Below, one piece after another: positions 8,375 through 17,291 of a stretch of DNA of 64,000 nucleotides. The stretch lies in NCBI RefSeq assembly GCF_030145145.1, contig NZ_JAQYWD010000018.1, forward strand, positions 48,014-112,013, given 5' to 3'. The stretch comes from Desulfobacula sp. GTDB lineage: Bacteria > Desulfobacterota > Desulfobacteria > Desulfobacterales > Desulfobacteraceae. The notes under the pieces were generated by a model. The model searched no databases. It had not been told where the DNA came from and saw nothing but the letters and a program-made list of their open reading frames with translations. The first letter of the stretch is position 1. The number at the start of each line of letters is the position of its first letter. A program made the translations under genes and the position numbers.

Positions 8375-8992
8375 ATGATAAAAACAATTGACTGCAGAAC
8401 ATTGGATTGTCCGGCACCTGTGCTGAAAACAAAAAAATTTCTGGAACAAAAAGACGTGAATGCCCTTGAGATCCTTGTGGATAATGATGCGGCCGCAGAA
8501 AATGTGAGCCGGTTCTTAAATTTCCAGGGATTTGACGTCTCTGTGACGTCTGACGGCATCACGTCCACCGTATCCGGTCGAAGAGACGCTGAGACAGCCA
8601 AACCGCCGGACGAAACAGACCCAAAGGCGGATAAGAAAAAAGAGGACCCCGACCGTCAAAAAATTTTAGTCATCCTTTCCTCACAGCAGATTGGCAAAGG
8701 CGATGACGACCTGGGTCAAAAGTTGATGATCAATTTTGTCAAAACGCTGAAAGAGATGGGCAATGATCTCTGGCGCCTGGTTCTTTTAAATCACGGGGTA
8801 AAATTTTCCACCAGAGACTCCACCATCTTTGAAGACCTCAAAGACCTTGAAGCGTCCGGGATAAGCATCCTTGTATGCGGGGCATGCCTGACACACCTTG
8901 AATTAATGGACCATAAGGTCATTGGAGAAACAACCAATATGCTGGACGTCGTGACATCAATGCAGTTAGCCGATAAAGTCATCCAGTTGTAA
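8375..8992 (+). CDS. yedF: YedF-type sulfurtransferase-like selenium metabolism protein
   Basis: This is a 205-aa two-domain protein. Residues 1-72 form a TusA/SirA domain with the CPAP motif (catalytic-type Cys12 in LDCPAPVLKTKK). A charged linker leads to a DsrE-like domain (residues about 90-205), with ILVILSSQQIGKGDDDLG and the late cysteine pair in LVCGACLTHLEL. This arrangement is that of the YedF protein found with selenophosphate and selenouridine genes, although no selD or selA is visible nearby. AGGAAAA precedes the start, and a terminator follows at 9033. Confidence 0.85.
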   Translation: MIKTIDCRTLDCPAPVLKTKKFLEQKDVNALEILVDNDAAAENVSRFLNFQGFDVSVTSDGITSTVSGRRDAETAKPPDETDPKADKKKEDPDRQKILVILSSQQIGKGDDDLGQKLMINFVKTLKEMGNDLWRLVLLNHGVKFSTRDSTIFEDLKDLEASGISILVCGACLTHLELMDHKVIGETTNMLDVVTSMQLADKVIQL

Positions 8993-9032
8993 TCGGATAA
9001 AAAATGGTACACCTTCGGCCTGTTTGACGGTT

Positions 9033-9058
9033 AGCCCATTCAACATCCGGGCTTTTTT
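9033..9058 (+). terminator. Intrinsic terminator of yedF
   Basis: AGCCC (9033-9037) pairs with GGGCT (9049-9053) across 11 bases, followed by a T run to 9058. It lies 40 bp after the yedF stop, facing the convergent SPOR gene. Confidence 0.6.
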
Positions 9059-9068
9059 AGCGTGACCC

Positions 9069-10331
9069 TTACTTGTTGTTGACAAAAAAGTCGTCAATAA
9101 TATGGTCTTGCTTTAGTTTTCGTCCGTAATCTTCTGCACTCTTTTTATCTGTAAATTCGGAAACACGGACCACAAACCAGGTCTTTCCACCACCAGCCAC
9201 TTTTTTGATGATGGCATCAATCCCCTTTTTTTTCAAGCTGTCAACATACCTGTCGGCATGTTTCTGATTCAAATAAGCGGATACCTGTATCGTAAAGGGT
9301 TTGGGGACTTGAATCTGAATGTTTACGGGTGCTGTTTCCACTGGTCTGGCTTTAAACAAATGAGACAGGGTCGTGATCATGAAACACAAAAGCCCCACAG
9401 AAACAATGCCGGAAAAACAGATTTTCAAATAAAATGGTCCCTTTTCATGCGCTTTTATATAGGCAACCCCCTTGACCACCAATCCGATAAAAAGGCTTAA
9501 AACAGATCCCATTAGGGCAATTAATTGTTTCAGCGAAGAAACGGTTTTTTTGGTAATATCGGGTATCTTTTTTCCATTTACACTCTTTTTTCGGGGAGGG
9601 GGGATCGGCTGGGAAAAGGAGACATCCTTTTTAAAGGGGAGATCAGGCTTGCCAATGCTGTCTTCAATTTTCTGTGAATATTGTTTTTCAAATACAGGCT
9701 CTTTTTGTAAATGGTGGTAGAGTTTTTTTGCTGTAAAATCCTTTCTTTCCAATCCAAGAAAAATATCCGCCATCAAGGCGGACAACACGGGGTTGGCAAA
9801 CTGCTTTTCAGCCAGAAGAGACAACACTTCCTGGTCTAAAGCGCTCACCCGGGCTGATTTTTGAATTTGTTTCAGCCACAATTCTGCAATATCAACATCC
9901 TGTGGATTCATTTTCAAATAAACCGCTGTGGCCAATTTAAAATTTTGATTTTCACTGGCAGTGTTCAATTGAAACCGTGCAATGGTCCCGGATATGTTAT
10001 GCGCCATTTTTTTCCAAAAAAAGGGCCACAGCAGAAAGGTATCATAAATTCTTAACGCATTAATATAATTTTTTTCAGCTTTATTATTGATCCCTGACCG
10101 TTCCCAGACCTGGCCTTCCTTGATCAGGCGGCTGAGGACTCTTTTTGCCATCCGGTCCGTTAACACCCCGATGAACACCATCACACCACCGCAGATGATA
10201 ATCCCGGTGATCAAAGGATTGATCCCTGCAAAAAAACCGGCAAGGCCCGGTAGCAGATAAAAACAAAGCGGTATGGCCACCAGTGCTGAGACCCACAGAT
10301 GAACACTGATATGTCGTAAAATACAGATCAT
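9069..10331 (-). CDS. Membrane protein with C-terminal SPOR domain
   Basis: I set the start at 10331, where ATGA overlaps the PBP1A stop; the longer start at 10349 is less likely. The 420-aa product has two N-terminal membrane segments (residues about 10-65), a helical cytoplasmic stretch and a proline/lysine-rich linker. Further membrane segments lie around residues 270-335. It ends in a roughly 75-residue SPOR domain (PFTIQVSAYLNQKHADRYVD ... TWFVVRVSEF). SPOR domains bind denuded glycan strands at septa, which fits its place directly after a peptidoglycan synthase. It is the last gene of the block. Confidence 0.75.
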   Translation of the reverse strand: MICILRHISVHLWVSALVAIPLCFYLLPGLAGFFAGINPLITGIIICGGVMVFIGVLTDRMAKRVLSRLIKEGQVWERSGINNKAEKNYINALRIYDTFLLWPFFWKKMAHNISGTIARFQLNTASENQNFKLATAVYLKMNPQDVDIAELWLKQIQKSARVSALDQEVLSLLAEKQFANPVLSALMADIFLGLERKDFTAKKLYHHLQKEPVFEKQYSQKIEDSIGKPDLPFKKDVSFSQPIPPPRKKSVNGKKIPDITKKTVSSLKQLIALMGSVLSLFIGLVVKGVAYIKAHEKGPFYLKICFSGIVSVGLLCFMITTLSHLFKARPVETAPVNIQIQVPKPFTIQVSAYLNQKHADRYVDSLKKKGIDAIIKKVAGGGKTWFVVRVSEFTDKKSAEDYGRKLKQDHIIDDFFVNNK

Positions 10332-12328
10332 TGCTCCCCATCTTTGCACACGCGTTGTTCCTTTTTTAAGGCAACGACTAAACCGTCTTGACGCTCATTT
10401 TCCCCTGACAGCTGACACCCTGTTGTGGTATCCACCATTTCAAACCGGATCGTGTCTGGAATGGGGAAATCCCTTTCAGGATCAGCGTTTAGTGCATTCA
10501 TCATAAAATCACCCCAGATCGGGGCAGCAATATTACCCCCTGTAATCCCCACCCGGTTGCTGTCAACCATTTTTTTTTGGGTGTCGAAACCGGTCCAGAC
10601 TGATGTGCAGAGTGTCGGTGTAAACCCTGTGAACCAGGCATCATTGTAAGCGTCCGTGGTGCCGGTTTTCCCTGCAGCAGGCCGGCTGAATCCTTGTTGC
10701 CGGATGGATTGCCCGGACCCCCTTTCAATGACGGATTTCATCATATCCACTACCTGGTAAGTGGTCGACGCATCCAGCACCCTTTTTTCCTGAACAATAT
10801 GTTCAAAAATTATCCTGCCAAACGCATCCTCCACTCGCCAGAAAAAAAAGGGATCATGCATGACCCCAAGGGTGGCAAAAACCGAATACGCGGAAGCCAT
10901 TTCAAAAGGCGTCACACTGGACGTCCCCAGAGCAACAGAATAAACAGCCTGTAATGGACTTCTAATACCACAGGCGTTGGCAATTCTGATCACCGCATCA
11001 GGACCGGTTTTTTCCACTAGTTGAGCGGCAATCGTATTCACAGAGTAAGTTAGCGCCTTTTTTAAAACCATGTCGCCTGAAAATCGCTTTTCAAAATTCT
11101 GCGGTTTCCAGTCTGCCGCCCCCCTTACCGGAATCCTGACAGGTTTGTCTGTCAGGATGGTGGCCGGATGAAATCCCAGATCTTTAAATGCAGCATAATA
11201 CAAGAAGGGCTTAAACCCACTCCCCGGTTGTCGCCTGCTTTTTATGGCCCGGTTAAATTCGCTCGTGTAATAGTCCCTTCCACCGACCATGGCTTTCACG
11301 GCCCCGGATCCCGTATCGATTGCCACCAGTGCTCCCTGGGGATGATCAGTCTGCTCTTTGGTGATACCCATCATGGCATCCAACCTTTCAAGGCCGGTTA
11401 CCATGGACTGCCGGGCATACGCCTGAAGTCTTGTATCCAGAGTAGCTGACACCTTGATACCCCCATGGTACACCACATCTTCTCCATACTTTTGGATCAA
11501 TTCCTTGATCAATACGTCCAGAAAATAGCTGCCGGTTCTTGAATCCGATTGTTCATGATACAATTCAGGTCTGGTCAACAGGGTCTGCCGGACTTCAAGA
11601 TCGGATATAAATCCGACCTGCGCCATTCTTTTCAAAACAACCTCCCGACGTTTTAATGCCCGGTCATAATGCCGGTAGGGATTATAACGTGTGGGAGATT
11701 TGGGTAGTCCAGCCAGAAGCGTTGCCTCGGCCAAGTTTAAGTCAAGTGCTGATTTGCCGAAAAACACTCTGGCAGCCTTTTCAATACCCTGGGCACCGGC
11801 ACCAAAATGAATCTGGTTGATATAGGCCTGTAAAATTTCTTGCTTGGTATTGCTAGCCTCAATCTGAAGCGCCACAAGCAACTCTTTGAATTTGCGGTCA
11901 TAGGTTTTTTCAAAACTGAAAAAAAGATTTTTAGCCAGCTGCTGGGTAATAGTAGATGCGCCCTGTACTTTTCCGGAATGAAAAAACGTCACATAAAGCC
12001 CTTTTAAGATTCTTAACTTATTGAGCCCGTGATGCTCAAAAAACCGATGATCTTCCGTGGCAATAATCGCATTGATAAACGCTTTGGACACCCGGTTTAA
12101 ATGGATGGGTTTTCTTTCTCCAAGGGTGATCAATACCTGTCCGTTTGCCGCAAAAATTTGCGTTTGTGGCGTTTCAATAATCCGGCTTAACGGTGAGGGC
12201 AGTTTGGGGAGATCTTTTGTTACATAAAACACCAGAAACATCCCGGTAAGACTTCCCAGGGAAACAAGGAAAAGGCTTAAAAACAGGCAGAACCGGACCA
12301 TTTTCATGCTGCGGAAAAAGAAGTTCAA
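10328..12328 (-). CDS. mrcA: Bifunctional penicillin-binding protein 1A
   Basis: This is a 666-aa class A PBP. An N-terminal membrane anchor (residues about 10-36) is followed by a GT51 glycosyltransferase domain with TEDHRFFEHHG (catalytic Glu92) and GASTITQQLAKN. The transpeptidase domain has the active-site serine in RQPGSGFKPF, the SxN motif in TYSVNT, and KTGTT. It polymerises and cross-links peptidoglycan at the outer face of the inner membrane. It overlaps its neighbours by 4 bp on both sides, which indicates tight coupling with the preceding membrane protein and the following SPOR protein. Confidence 0.95.
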   Translation of the reverse strand: MNFFFRSMKMVRFCLFLSLFLVSLGSLTGMFLVFYVTKDLPKLPSPLSRIIETPQTQIFAANGQVLITLGERKPIHLNRVSKAFINAIIATEDHRFFEHHGLNKLRILKGLYVTFFHSGKVQGASTITQQLAKNLFFSFEKTYDRKFKELLVALQIEASNTKQEILQAYINQIHFGAGAQGIEKAARVFFGKSALDLNLAEATLLAGLPKSPTRYNPYRHYDRALKRREVVLKRMAQVGFISDLEVRQTLLTRPELYHEQSDSRTGSYFLDVLIKELIQKYGEDVVYHGGIKVSATLDTRLQAYARQSMVTGLERLDAMMGITKEQTDHPQGALVAIDTGSGAVKAMVGGRDYYTSEFNRAIKSRRQPGSGFKPFLYYAAFKDLGFHPATILTDKPVRIPVRGAADWKPQNFEKRFSGDMVLKKALTYSVNTIAAQLVEKTGPDAVIRIANACGIRSPLQAVYSVALGTSSVTPFEMASAYSVFATLGVMHDPFFFWRVEDAFGRIIFEHIVQEKRVLDASTTYQVVDMMKSVIERGSGQSIRQQGFSRPAAGKTGTTDAYNDAWFTGFTPTLCTSVWTGFDTQKKMVDSNRVGITGGNIAAPIWGDFMMNALNADPERDFPIPDTIRFEMVDTTTGCQLSGENERQDGLVVALKKEQRVCKDGEQ

Positions 12329-13200
12329 TCCTTATTTCTCCTGATGTTCAGGCTCAGTTGCCACACCGCCCATTCACGACCTTTTACAAAAACGATCTGT
12401 TTGACACCGGCTTGTTCAAATTCAAATCCAAGTTTAATATAACCATTCTTCGCCTCATTCCAGATACCAACGCCGGTAATCTTTCCCTCCTGTCGGAGCA
12501 ACGCTTTTGGATTGGCAATCAAATCCGGTATAATATCCCCGGGCAGCTCAAACAACGCGTTAAAAAAATTCTGGGGGGAATAAATACGTCCCTGGAATCC
12601 ATCCATATCCACGAGCTTTCCGGCGAGCGGTTTTTCACCGTTTTCAATCTCAACAAGGTCTTCTTTTTTAAGATCCACCTGTTGAATTACCCTGTTTTCA
12701 GAATCGATAAAATAGACCTTGATACCCTCCAGACTCCCTTCACAAAAGATCCTGTCAAGGGTACTGCCATTCAACAACCATACCAGTTGGACGGGATCCA
12801 TAATCTTTACCGCCATTGATTTTTCAAGGGCCATATAGAGTGTTTTAAACTGCTGTTTTTCCAATGTAACCCACTCGCCCGGCAACAGACTTGAGGAAAG
12901 GTCAATAAAAGAGGCTGCCTGATGAGCGATTTGCCGGGTATCCTCTCGTTTATTGATAATTTGATTCAGGTATTCCTGGGCATTGGCGGTTTGCTTTCCT
13001 GCTTCCCAGATAGCCCCTGTTTCTGGACGAGAATCGTTTGTTGACTCCAGATAACCACCCACAAGCGTTTCAAACCAGTCAAACCTGAATTCAGAAAAAA
13101 CAACCGTTGCCGTCAACATAAAAACGGCAATGTTCAGAAAAGAAAAGGCCCGTCTCATCCACTCAGAAAATATTAGCGGTTCATACCATTGCCGGATCAT
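12325..13200 (-). CDS. Hypothetical single-pass membrane protein, PBP1A neighbour
   Basis: This 291-aa protein has one membrane segment near residues 17-36 (AFSFLNIAVFMLTATVVF), so most of it is periplasmic. The remainder is a mixed alpha/beta domain without motifs I recognise. It contains only one internal cysteine and no catalytic-looking cluster. It overlaps the PBP1A start by 4 bp (ATGA), which suggests matched synthesis, possibly as a PBP1A accessory factor; that role is inference. No Shine-Dalgarno is visible at 13200. Confidence 0.65.
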   Translation of the reverse strand: MIRQWYEPLIFSEWMRRAFSFLNIAVFMLTATVVFSEFRFDWFETLVGGYLESTNDSRPETGAIWEAGKQTANAQEYLNQIINKREDTRQIAHQAASFIDLSSSLLPGEWVTLEKQQFKTLYMALEKSMAVKIMDPVQLVWLLNGSTLDRIFCEGSLEGIKVYFIDSENRVIQQVDLKKEDLVEIENGEKPLAGKLVDMDGFQGRIYSPQNFFNALFELPGDIIPDLIANPKALLRQEGKITGVGIWNEAKNGYIKLGFEFEQAGVKQIVFVKGREWAVWQLSLNIRRNKD

Positions 13201-13225
13201 AAAAAATCTTGTAGCAACCTTTCCG

Positions 13226-13834
13226 TTAAGCTTTTCCGGTCAATTTCAGGGAATCATTATAGACCGTATAAAAATTTTTATGTTTCGCTAAGACCTTGGA
13301 CAAGAATGGTTCCAGATGAAGGATATCATCCGGATGAAGGATATAGTTCACACTGAAATGCAGGGCGGCCATGTCATCATTTGTATTGAATTTGCTGGTG
13401 ATTAAAACAAGGCAAATCTTCCGTCTTAAGGACATATCAATGGTATTCATCCTGTCAACGATTCTCGGCACCCCTTTGTTCTGATCAAAAGCCGCATCCA
13501 TAATCACCAGATGATAAATGTGGTATTCCATTTTATCTAATGCGCGGTTGGAATCGGACGCTGTTTCCACATTCAATCCCATCTGACCAATAATCGAGAC
13601 GGCTTTATTTTTCACATCCCTGCCATCGATACAGACAAGGGCATTCAGACGCTCTTTAAAGGAAAGCGGAAACGGTTGGATTGCTTTTTCCCCGACAGAT
13701 GGTTGCTGCTGCACAGCTGGAATGGGTATCTTTTCTTTGCATTGGGGGCATTTAAGAAGCGAGGCTTTATCCCTGGGAACTTTGTGATCCGGAATCGTAA
13801 ACTTTGCATGACAATTATGACAGATGATGTTCAT
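13226..13834 (-). CDS. Zinc-ribbon protein with receiver-like domain
   Basis: This is a 202-aa protein. Residues 1-40 form an MJ0042-type zinc ribbon (CHNCHAKFTIP ... LLKCPQCKEKIPI). After a linker comes a receiver-like fold (NALVCIDGRDVKNKAVSIIG ... YHLVIMDAAFDQNKG). The aspartate in VIMDA is at the phosphoacceptor position, but the acidic pair before it and the late lysine are not clearly present, so phosphorylation is uncertain. It starts three bases after the second PilT-type ATPase stops. It may link type IV pilus motors to signalling, which is inference. Confidence 0.7.
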   Translation of the reverse strand: MNIICHNCHAKFTIPDHKVPRDKASLLKCPQCKEKIPIPAVQQQPSVGEKAIQPFPLSFKERLNALVCIDGRDVKNKAVSIIGQMGLNVETASDSNRALDKMEYHIYHLVIMDAAFDQNKGVPRIVDRMNTIDMSLRRKICLVLITSKFNTNDDMAALHFSVNYILHPDDILHLEPFLSKVLAKHKNFYTVYNDSLKLTGKA

Positions 13835-13837
13835 GGG

Positions 13838-15004
13838 TTAACCTCTCCCTTTATATCCACGATCAATTTCCAATGAATCTATCTTTGTCGTGGTCTCGCC
13901 CCGGGCGCTTTTAATGGCGTCAAGGCCTCTGCCGACAATGTCCTTTCTTGACGCATAGGACGATGCAATATCCTCACTTATTTTTCCGGTTTCATAAAGA
14001 GAAATGATATAGTCATCAAACGTTACCATATCCTGAGACTTGCCGGATGTAATGATCTGATTGAATGTCTTGCCCTCGGATTCTCCATTAAGGATGGAAT
14101 CTTTTACCCGTAAATTTGTGCCCATAATTTCAAAGGCCGCCACCCGACCACCACCGATTTGTGGCAATAGTCGCTGGGCCACAACCCACCGGATGGTATC
14201 TGCCAGTCGGATTCTGATCTGTTTTTCTTCTTCCGAGGAAAACATCCCCAAAACGCGATTAATGGTTTGGCCGGCATCTACCGTGTGTAATGTTGACAGA
14301 ACAAGGTGACCTGTTTCAGCAGCAGAAAGCCCTATTTCAACGGTTTCCCTGTCTCGCATCTCCCCCACCAGGATGACTTTAGGTGCCTGCCGCAACGCGG
14401 CTCTCAACCCATTTGCAAAGGTATCAAAATCCGCGCCGAGTTCCCGCTGGTTAAAGGTAGATTTTTTCTGGGGATGTTGATATTCAATGGGATCTTCTAA
14501 CGTGATCACATGAACAGACTTTGTTTCATTAATTTTATCCAGCAATGCTGCAAGGGAGGTTGATTTCCCGGAACCTGTGGCACCGGTAACAAACACAATA
14601 CCGTTTTTCTCTTCTGCCATGGTACGGAATGCTTTGGGCAGCTTCAGCTCTTCAATGGTGGGAATTTTTGTTTCAAGTTTCCTGAGAATAATGGAATATT
14701 TGCTTGATCTTGAAAAGATATTCACCCTGAAACGCGCCTTATCCCCCAACTGATAGGAAAGATCACAAGATCCTTCCCGGATAAGCGTCTCCGTTAATTT
14801 CCGATTGTTATTAATCAAATTCAATGCAATGATTTCAGTTTGAAAGGCTGTCAGCACTTTAAAATCCGGGTCTATGCTTACCGGAACCAATTCACCGGAA
14901 CTCTCAACCTGCAGCGGTTTACCCGGTGTAAAATTCAAGTCTGAAACCATGTCATGGGAATTGAGCATTTTGGAAAGGATATGGTCAATCTGTTGTTTTG
15001 TCAT
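13838..15004 (-). CDS. PilT/PilU-type retraction ATPase
   Basis: This 388-aa secretion ATPase of the PilT family shows Walker A GATGSGKST, the Asp box and ITLEDPIEY, Walker B ILVGEMRD, and the His box HLVLSTLHT. The long C-terminus and the position after pilT suggest the PilU role, an accessory motor that pulls type IV pili in. The AIRNLIRE element of true PilT is absent. It starts 35 bp after pilT stops. Confidence 0.85.
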   Translation of the reverse strand: MTKQQIDHILSKMLNSHDMVSDLNFTPGKPLQVESSGELVPVSIDPDFKVLTAFQTEIIALNLINNNRKLTETLIREGSCDLSYQLGDKARFRVNIFSRSSKYSIILRKLETKIPTIEELKLPKAFRTMAEEKNGIVFVTGATGSGKSTSLAALLDKINETKSVHVITLEDPIEYQHPQKKSTFNQRELGADFDTFANGLRAALRQAPKVILVGEMRDRETVEIGLSAAETGHLVLSTLHTVDAGQTINRVLGMFSSEEEKQIRIRLADTIRWVVAQRLLPQIGGGRVAAFEIMGTNLRVKDSILNGESEGKTFNQIITSGKSQDMVTFDDYIISLYETGKISEDIASSYASRKDIVGRGLDAIKSARGETTTKIDSLEIDRGYKGRG

Positions 15005-15039
15005 GACGTCTTTCTCTTGGTTTTGATCTAAAAGCTGTT

Positions 15040-16122
15040 TTAGGCTTCTGTAAAATCCGCTGGCGGGGTCTTCAGGAAGGGCCTGAACAAGGATTTATTA
15101 TTGGCCTTGCCATATGCTTCATCAGGACTGATCCATCCTTTTTTATACAATTGCATGATGGCATCATCCAGCAGTTGCATCCCATATTGCTTCCCCGTTT
15201 GAATCATGGAGGGTACCTGGTGCGTTTTGGCTTCCCGTATAAGATTACGCACCGCAGGGGTTGCCACCAGAATTTCCATGGCCGCACACCGCCCTTTTTT
15301 ATCAATTCGTTTGAACAATGTCTGGGCCACGACCGCGCGAAGACCATCCGACAATGTGGACCGGATCTGGGCCTGTTCAGTGGAAGGGAACACTTCGATT
15401 ATTCTGTCAACGGTTTTAGCGGCACTGGAGGTATGCAGGGTACCAAACACCAGATGCCCAGTGGAGGCGGCTTCTATGGCCAGAGAAATCGTTTCAAGAT
15501 CCCTTAACTCGCCCACGAGAATAATATCCGGATCTTCACGCAACGCCCCCCTTAATGCCGATGAAAACGTCTGTGTGTGTAATCCCACCTCCCGATGATT
15601 CACAATACAGTTCTGGCTTCTATGCACGAACTCAATGGGATCTTCCACGGTGATAATATGGTCTTTTCTGTTTCTGTTGGCCTGATCGATAATAGCGGCC
15701 AAAGTGGTTGATTTACCCGAACCGGTTGGCCCTGTCACCAGGACAAGTCCCCGGGGCAGATCGGCCAGTTTTGAAATAACTGGCGGAAGCCCCAGCTGTT
15801 CTGCCGTCAGTATTTCAGACGGGATCTCACGGAAAACAGCAGAAATCCCATTTTTTTGCATAAAATAGTTGGCCCTGTACCTGGCCAGCCCTGGGATTTC
15901 ATAACCAAAATCCACATCTCCGGTCTCTTCAAAAACCTTGATCTTCTCCTGGGAAGTTATTTCATATAAAAGACCCCTGAGTTTATCACTGGTCAGGGTT
16001 TCATATTTTATCCGTTCAATATCGCCATGAAGCCGTAAAGCCGGCTGCTGTCCCGAAGCCAGGTGGAGGTCAGACGCTCCCTGGTCATGCATCAGCTTAA
16101 AAAACGCATCAATTTCAGCCAT
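15040..16122 (-). CDS. pilT: Twitching motility ATPase PilT
   Basis: At 360 aa this is a standard PilT. It has Walker A GPTGSGKSTT, ITVEDPIEFVH, Walker B ILVGELRD, His box HLVFGTLHT, and the PilT signature AVRNLIREAKTHQ near the C-terminus. It is a cytoplasmic hexameric motor that depolymerises type IV pili. No pilin or pilB gene lies in the window. The gene sits between divIVA and the second motor gene on the same strand. Confidence 0.93.
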   Translation of the reverse strand: MAEIDAFFKLMHDQGASDLHLASGQQPALRLHGDIERIKYETLTSDKLRGLLYEITSQEKIKVFEETGDVDFGYEIPGLARYRANYFMQKNGISAVFREIPSEILTAEQLGLPPVISKLADLPRGLVLVTGPTGSGKSTTLAAIIDQANRNRKDHIITVEDPIEFVHRSQNCIVNHREVGLHTQTFSSALRGALREDPDIILVGELRDLETISLAIEAASTGHLVFGTLHTSSAAKTVDRIIEVFPSTEQAQIRSTLSDGLRAVVAQTLFKRIDKKGRCAAMEILVATPAVRNLIREAKTHQVPSMIQTGKQYGMQLLDDAIMQLYKKGWISPDEAYGKANNKSLFRPFLKTPPADFTEA

Positions 16123-16160
16123 TTCCCATACCCTTTTCGTGAATCATTACGATCACAACG

Positions 16161-16661
16161 TTATGCTTGTTTCATAAATTTTAAAGTAGAATCGGTTTCG
16201 TCAGCCGCTTGGTTTTCTTCTTTTGTCATCTCAAGCAGTCTTGAGTGGGATTCGATGACAGCGCTGATTTGCATTTCAAGTTGAATTCGCTGACGTTTCA
16301 ACTCAATAATATCACTATGGAGTTGTGAAAGCCGGTTATGCGCTCTACTCAAAATTTTTTCGGCTTCAACTTCAGCATTGGCAATGATCACCTGGGAAGA
16401 TTTCTTGGCATTTTCCTTCATTTGATCCAAAACTGTCTGGGCCTTGATCATGGCATTTCTCATCGCGTTTTCTCTTTTTCTATACCCTTGATTCTCCAGG
16501 GTCAACCGATGATTTTCCTCATGCTTCCGTTGAATGGTCTGATTCAGGTGATCCAGCTCTCTGGCTACCTCTTCAAGAAAATAATCCACTTCCTGAACAT
16601 CAAATCCTCTGAATTTTGTCGCAAACTCTTTTTGTTTTACAACCAGTGGTGTTATGCCCAT
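16161..16661 (-). CDS. DivIVA-domain protein
   Basis: This 166-aa protein has an N-terminal DivIVA lipid-binding motif (KEFATKFRGFDVQEVDYFLE, residues 11-30) and a long coiled coil to about residue 150. DivIVA-type proteins sit at curved membranes such as poles and septa and recruit partners. In an operon with yggT, pilus motors and PBP1A, a role in polar or septal organisation is plausible but inferred. AAAGGG precedes the start. The yggT stop lies 19 bp upstream. Confidence 0.85.
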   Translation of the reverse strand: MGITPLVVKQKEFATKFRGFDVQEVDYFLEEVARELDHLNQTIQRKHEENHRLTLENQGYRKRENAMRNAMIKAQTVLDQMKENAKKSSQVIIANAEVEAEKILSRAHNRLSQLHSDIIELKRQRIQLEMQISAVIESHSRLLEMTKEENQAADETDSTLKFMKQA

Positions 16662-16680
16662 AAAAAACCCTTTCTTTTTG

Positions 16681-16980
16681 TTAAGCGATTGTTCGTGCCA
16701 ACCCGTGAAGGCTGTTCACAACAAATGTCTGAAGAAAAAGGATAGCTAAAATTACGATAACAGGAGATATATCCAGACCGCCAAAATTAACGGGCAGTCT
16801 CTTTCTGATTTGATAAAAAACCGGCTCGGTTGCCGTATTGATAAATCGTACAATTGGGTTGTAAGGGTCAGGGTTCACCCATGACAGAACAGCCCCTGCT
16901 AAAACGATCCACATGTAAAACGTCAAGGCATAGTCCAGAACAACGGCTATGGCTTCAAAAAAATTGGCTAATATGATCAT
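16681..16980 (-). CDS. YggT family membrane protein
   Basis: This is a 99-aa protein with two hydrophobic segments around residues 5-30 and 68-92, and the YggT motif LSWVNPDPYNPIVRFI between them. RKRLPVNFGGLDISPVI follows. The family is an integral membrane group often next to divIVA or sepF, with a suggested link to division and osmotic response. It is the first gene of the eight-gene minus-strand block. AGGGAAC precedes the ATG. A -35-like TTGACT lies at 17052-17047, but no good -10 follows it. Confidence 0.85.
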   Translation of the reverse strand: MIILANFFEAIAVVLDYALTFYMWIVLAGAVLSWVNPDPYNPIVRFINTATEPVFYQIRKRLPVNFGGLDISPVIVILAILFLQTFVVNSLHGLARTIA

Positions 16981-17291
16981 TTGTTCCCTTTTTTTTCAAT
17001 GAGTCCGTAACTTTCACTATCCTGATTAACGCTAAACCGTACGAAAAGTCAAGTTTTTTTAACCGCTTAGCCGCCTTAAATCTTCATATTTTCTGGTTGA
17101 CATCCCGATAATAAATGTAATAATCAAAAGGGTTAACCAATTTAAATCATATCAATTATCGGGTGTTCCTATACTTAATTCCTGAAATATGATATAGATG
17201 AATACGATACAAACATATATACAAATAGGATTTATGCGATTAGGATCATAGTTTTTTTCAAAAATGATTTTTTAGTTTAAGGAGCTGTAAA
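16981..17291. other. Divergent intergenic region yggT / aldehyde oxidoreductase
   Basis: This AT-rich region of 311 bp must hold promoters for both directions. It contains TTGACA at 17097 with only an AT-rich, poorly matching -10, and a long-looped inverted repeat CCCGATAAT (17104-17112) / ATTATCGGG (17155-17163). No Moco-riboswitch-like fold was recognised. Confidence 0.4.

Noticed and set aside
17104..17163. Inverted repeat before the aldehyde oxidoreductase as a Moco/Tuco riboswitch
   Set aside because: The loop is 42 bases and AT-rich, and I cannot find the expected helices.
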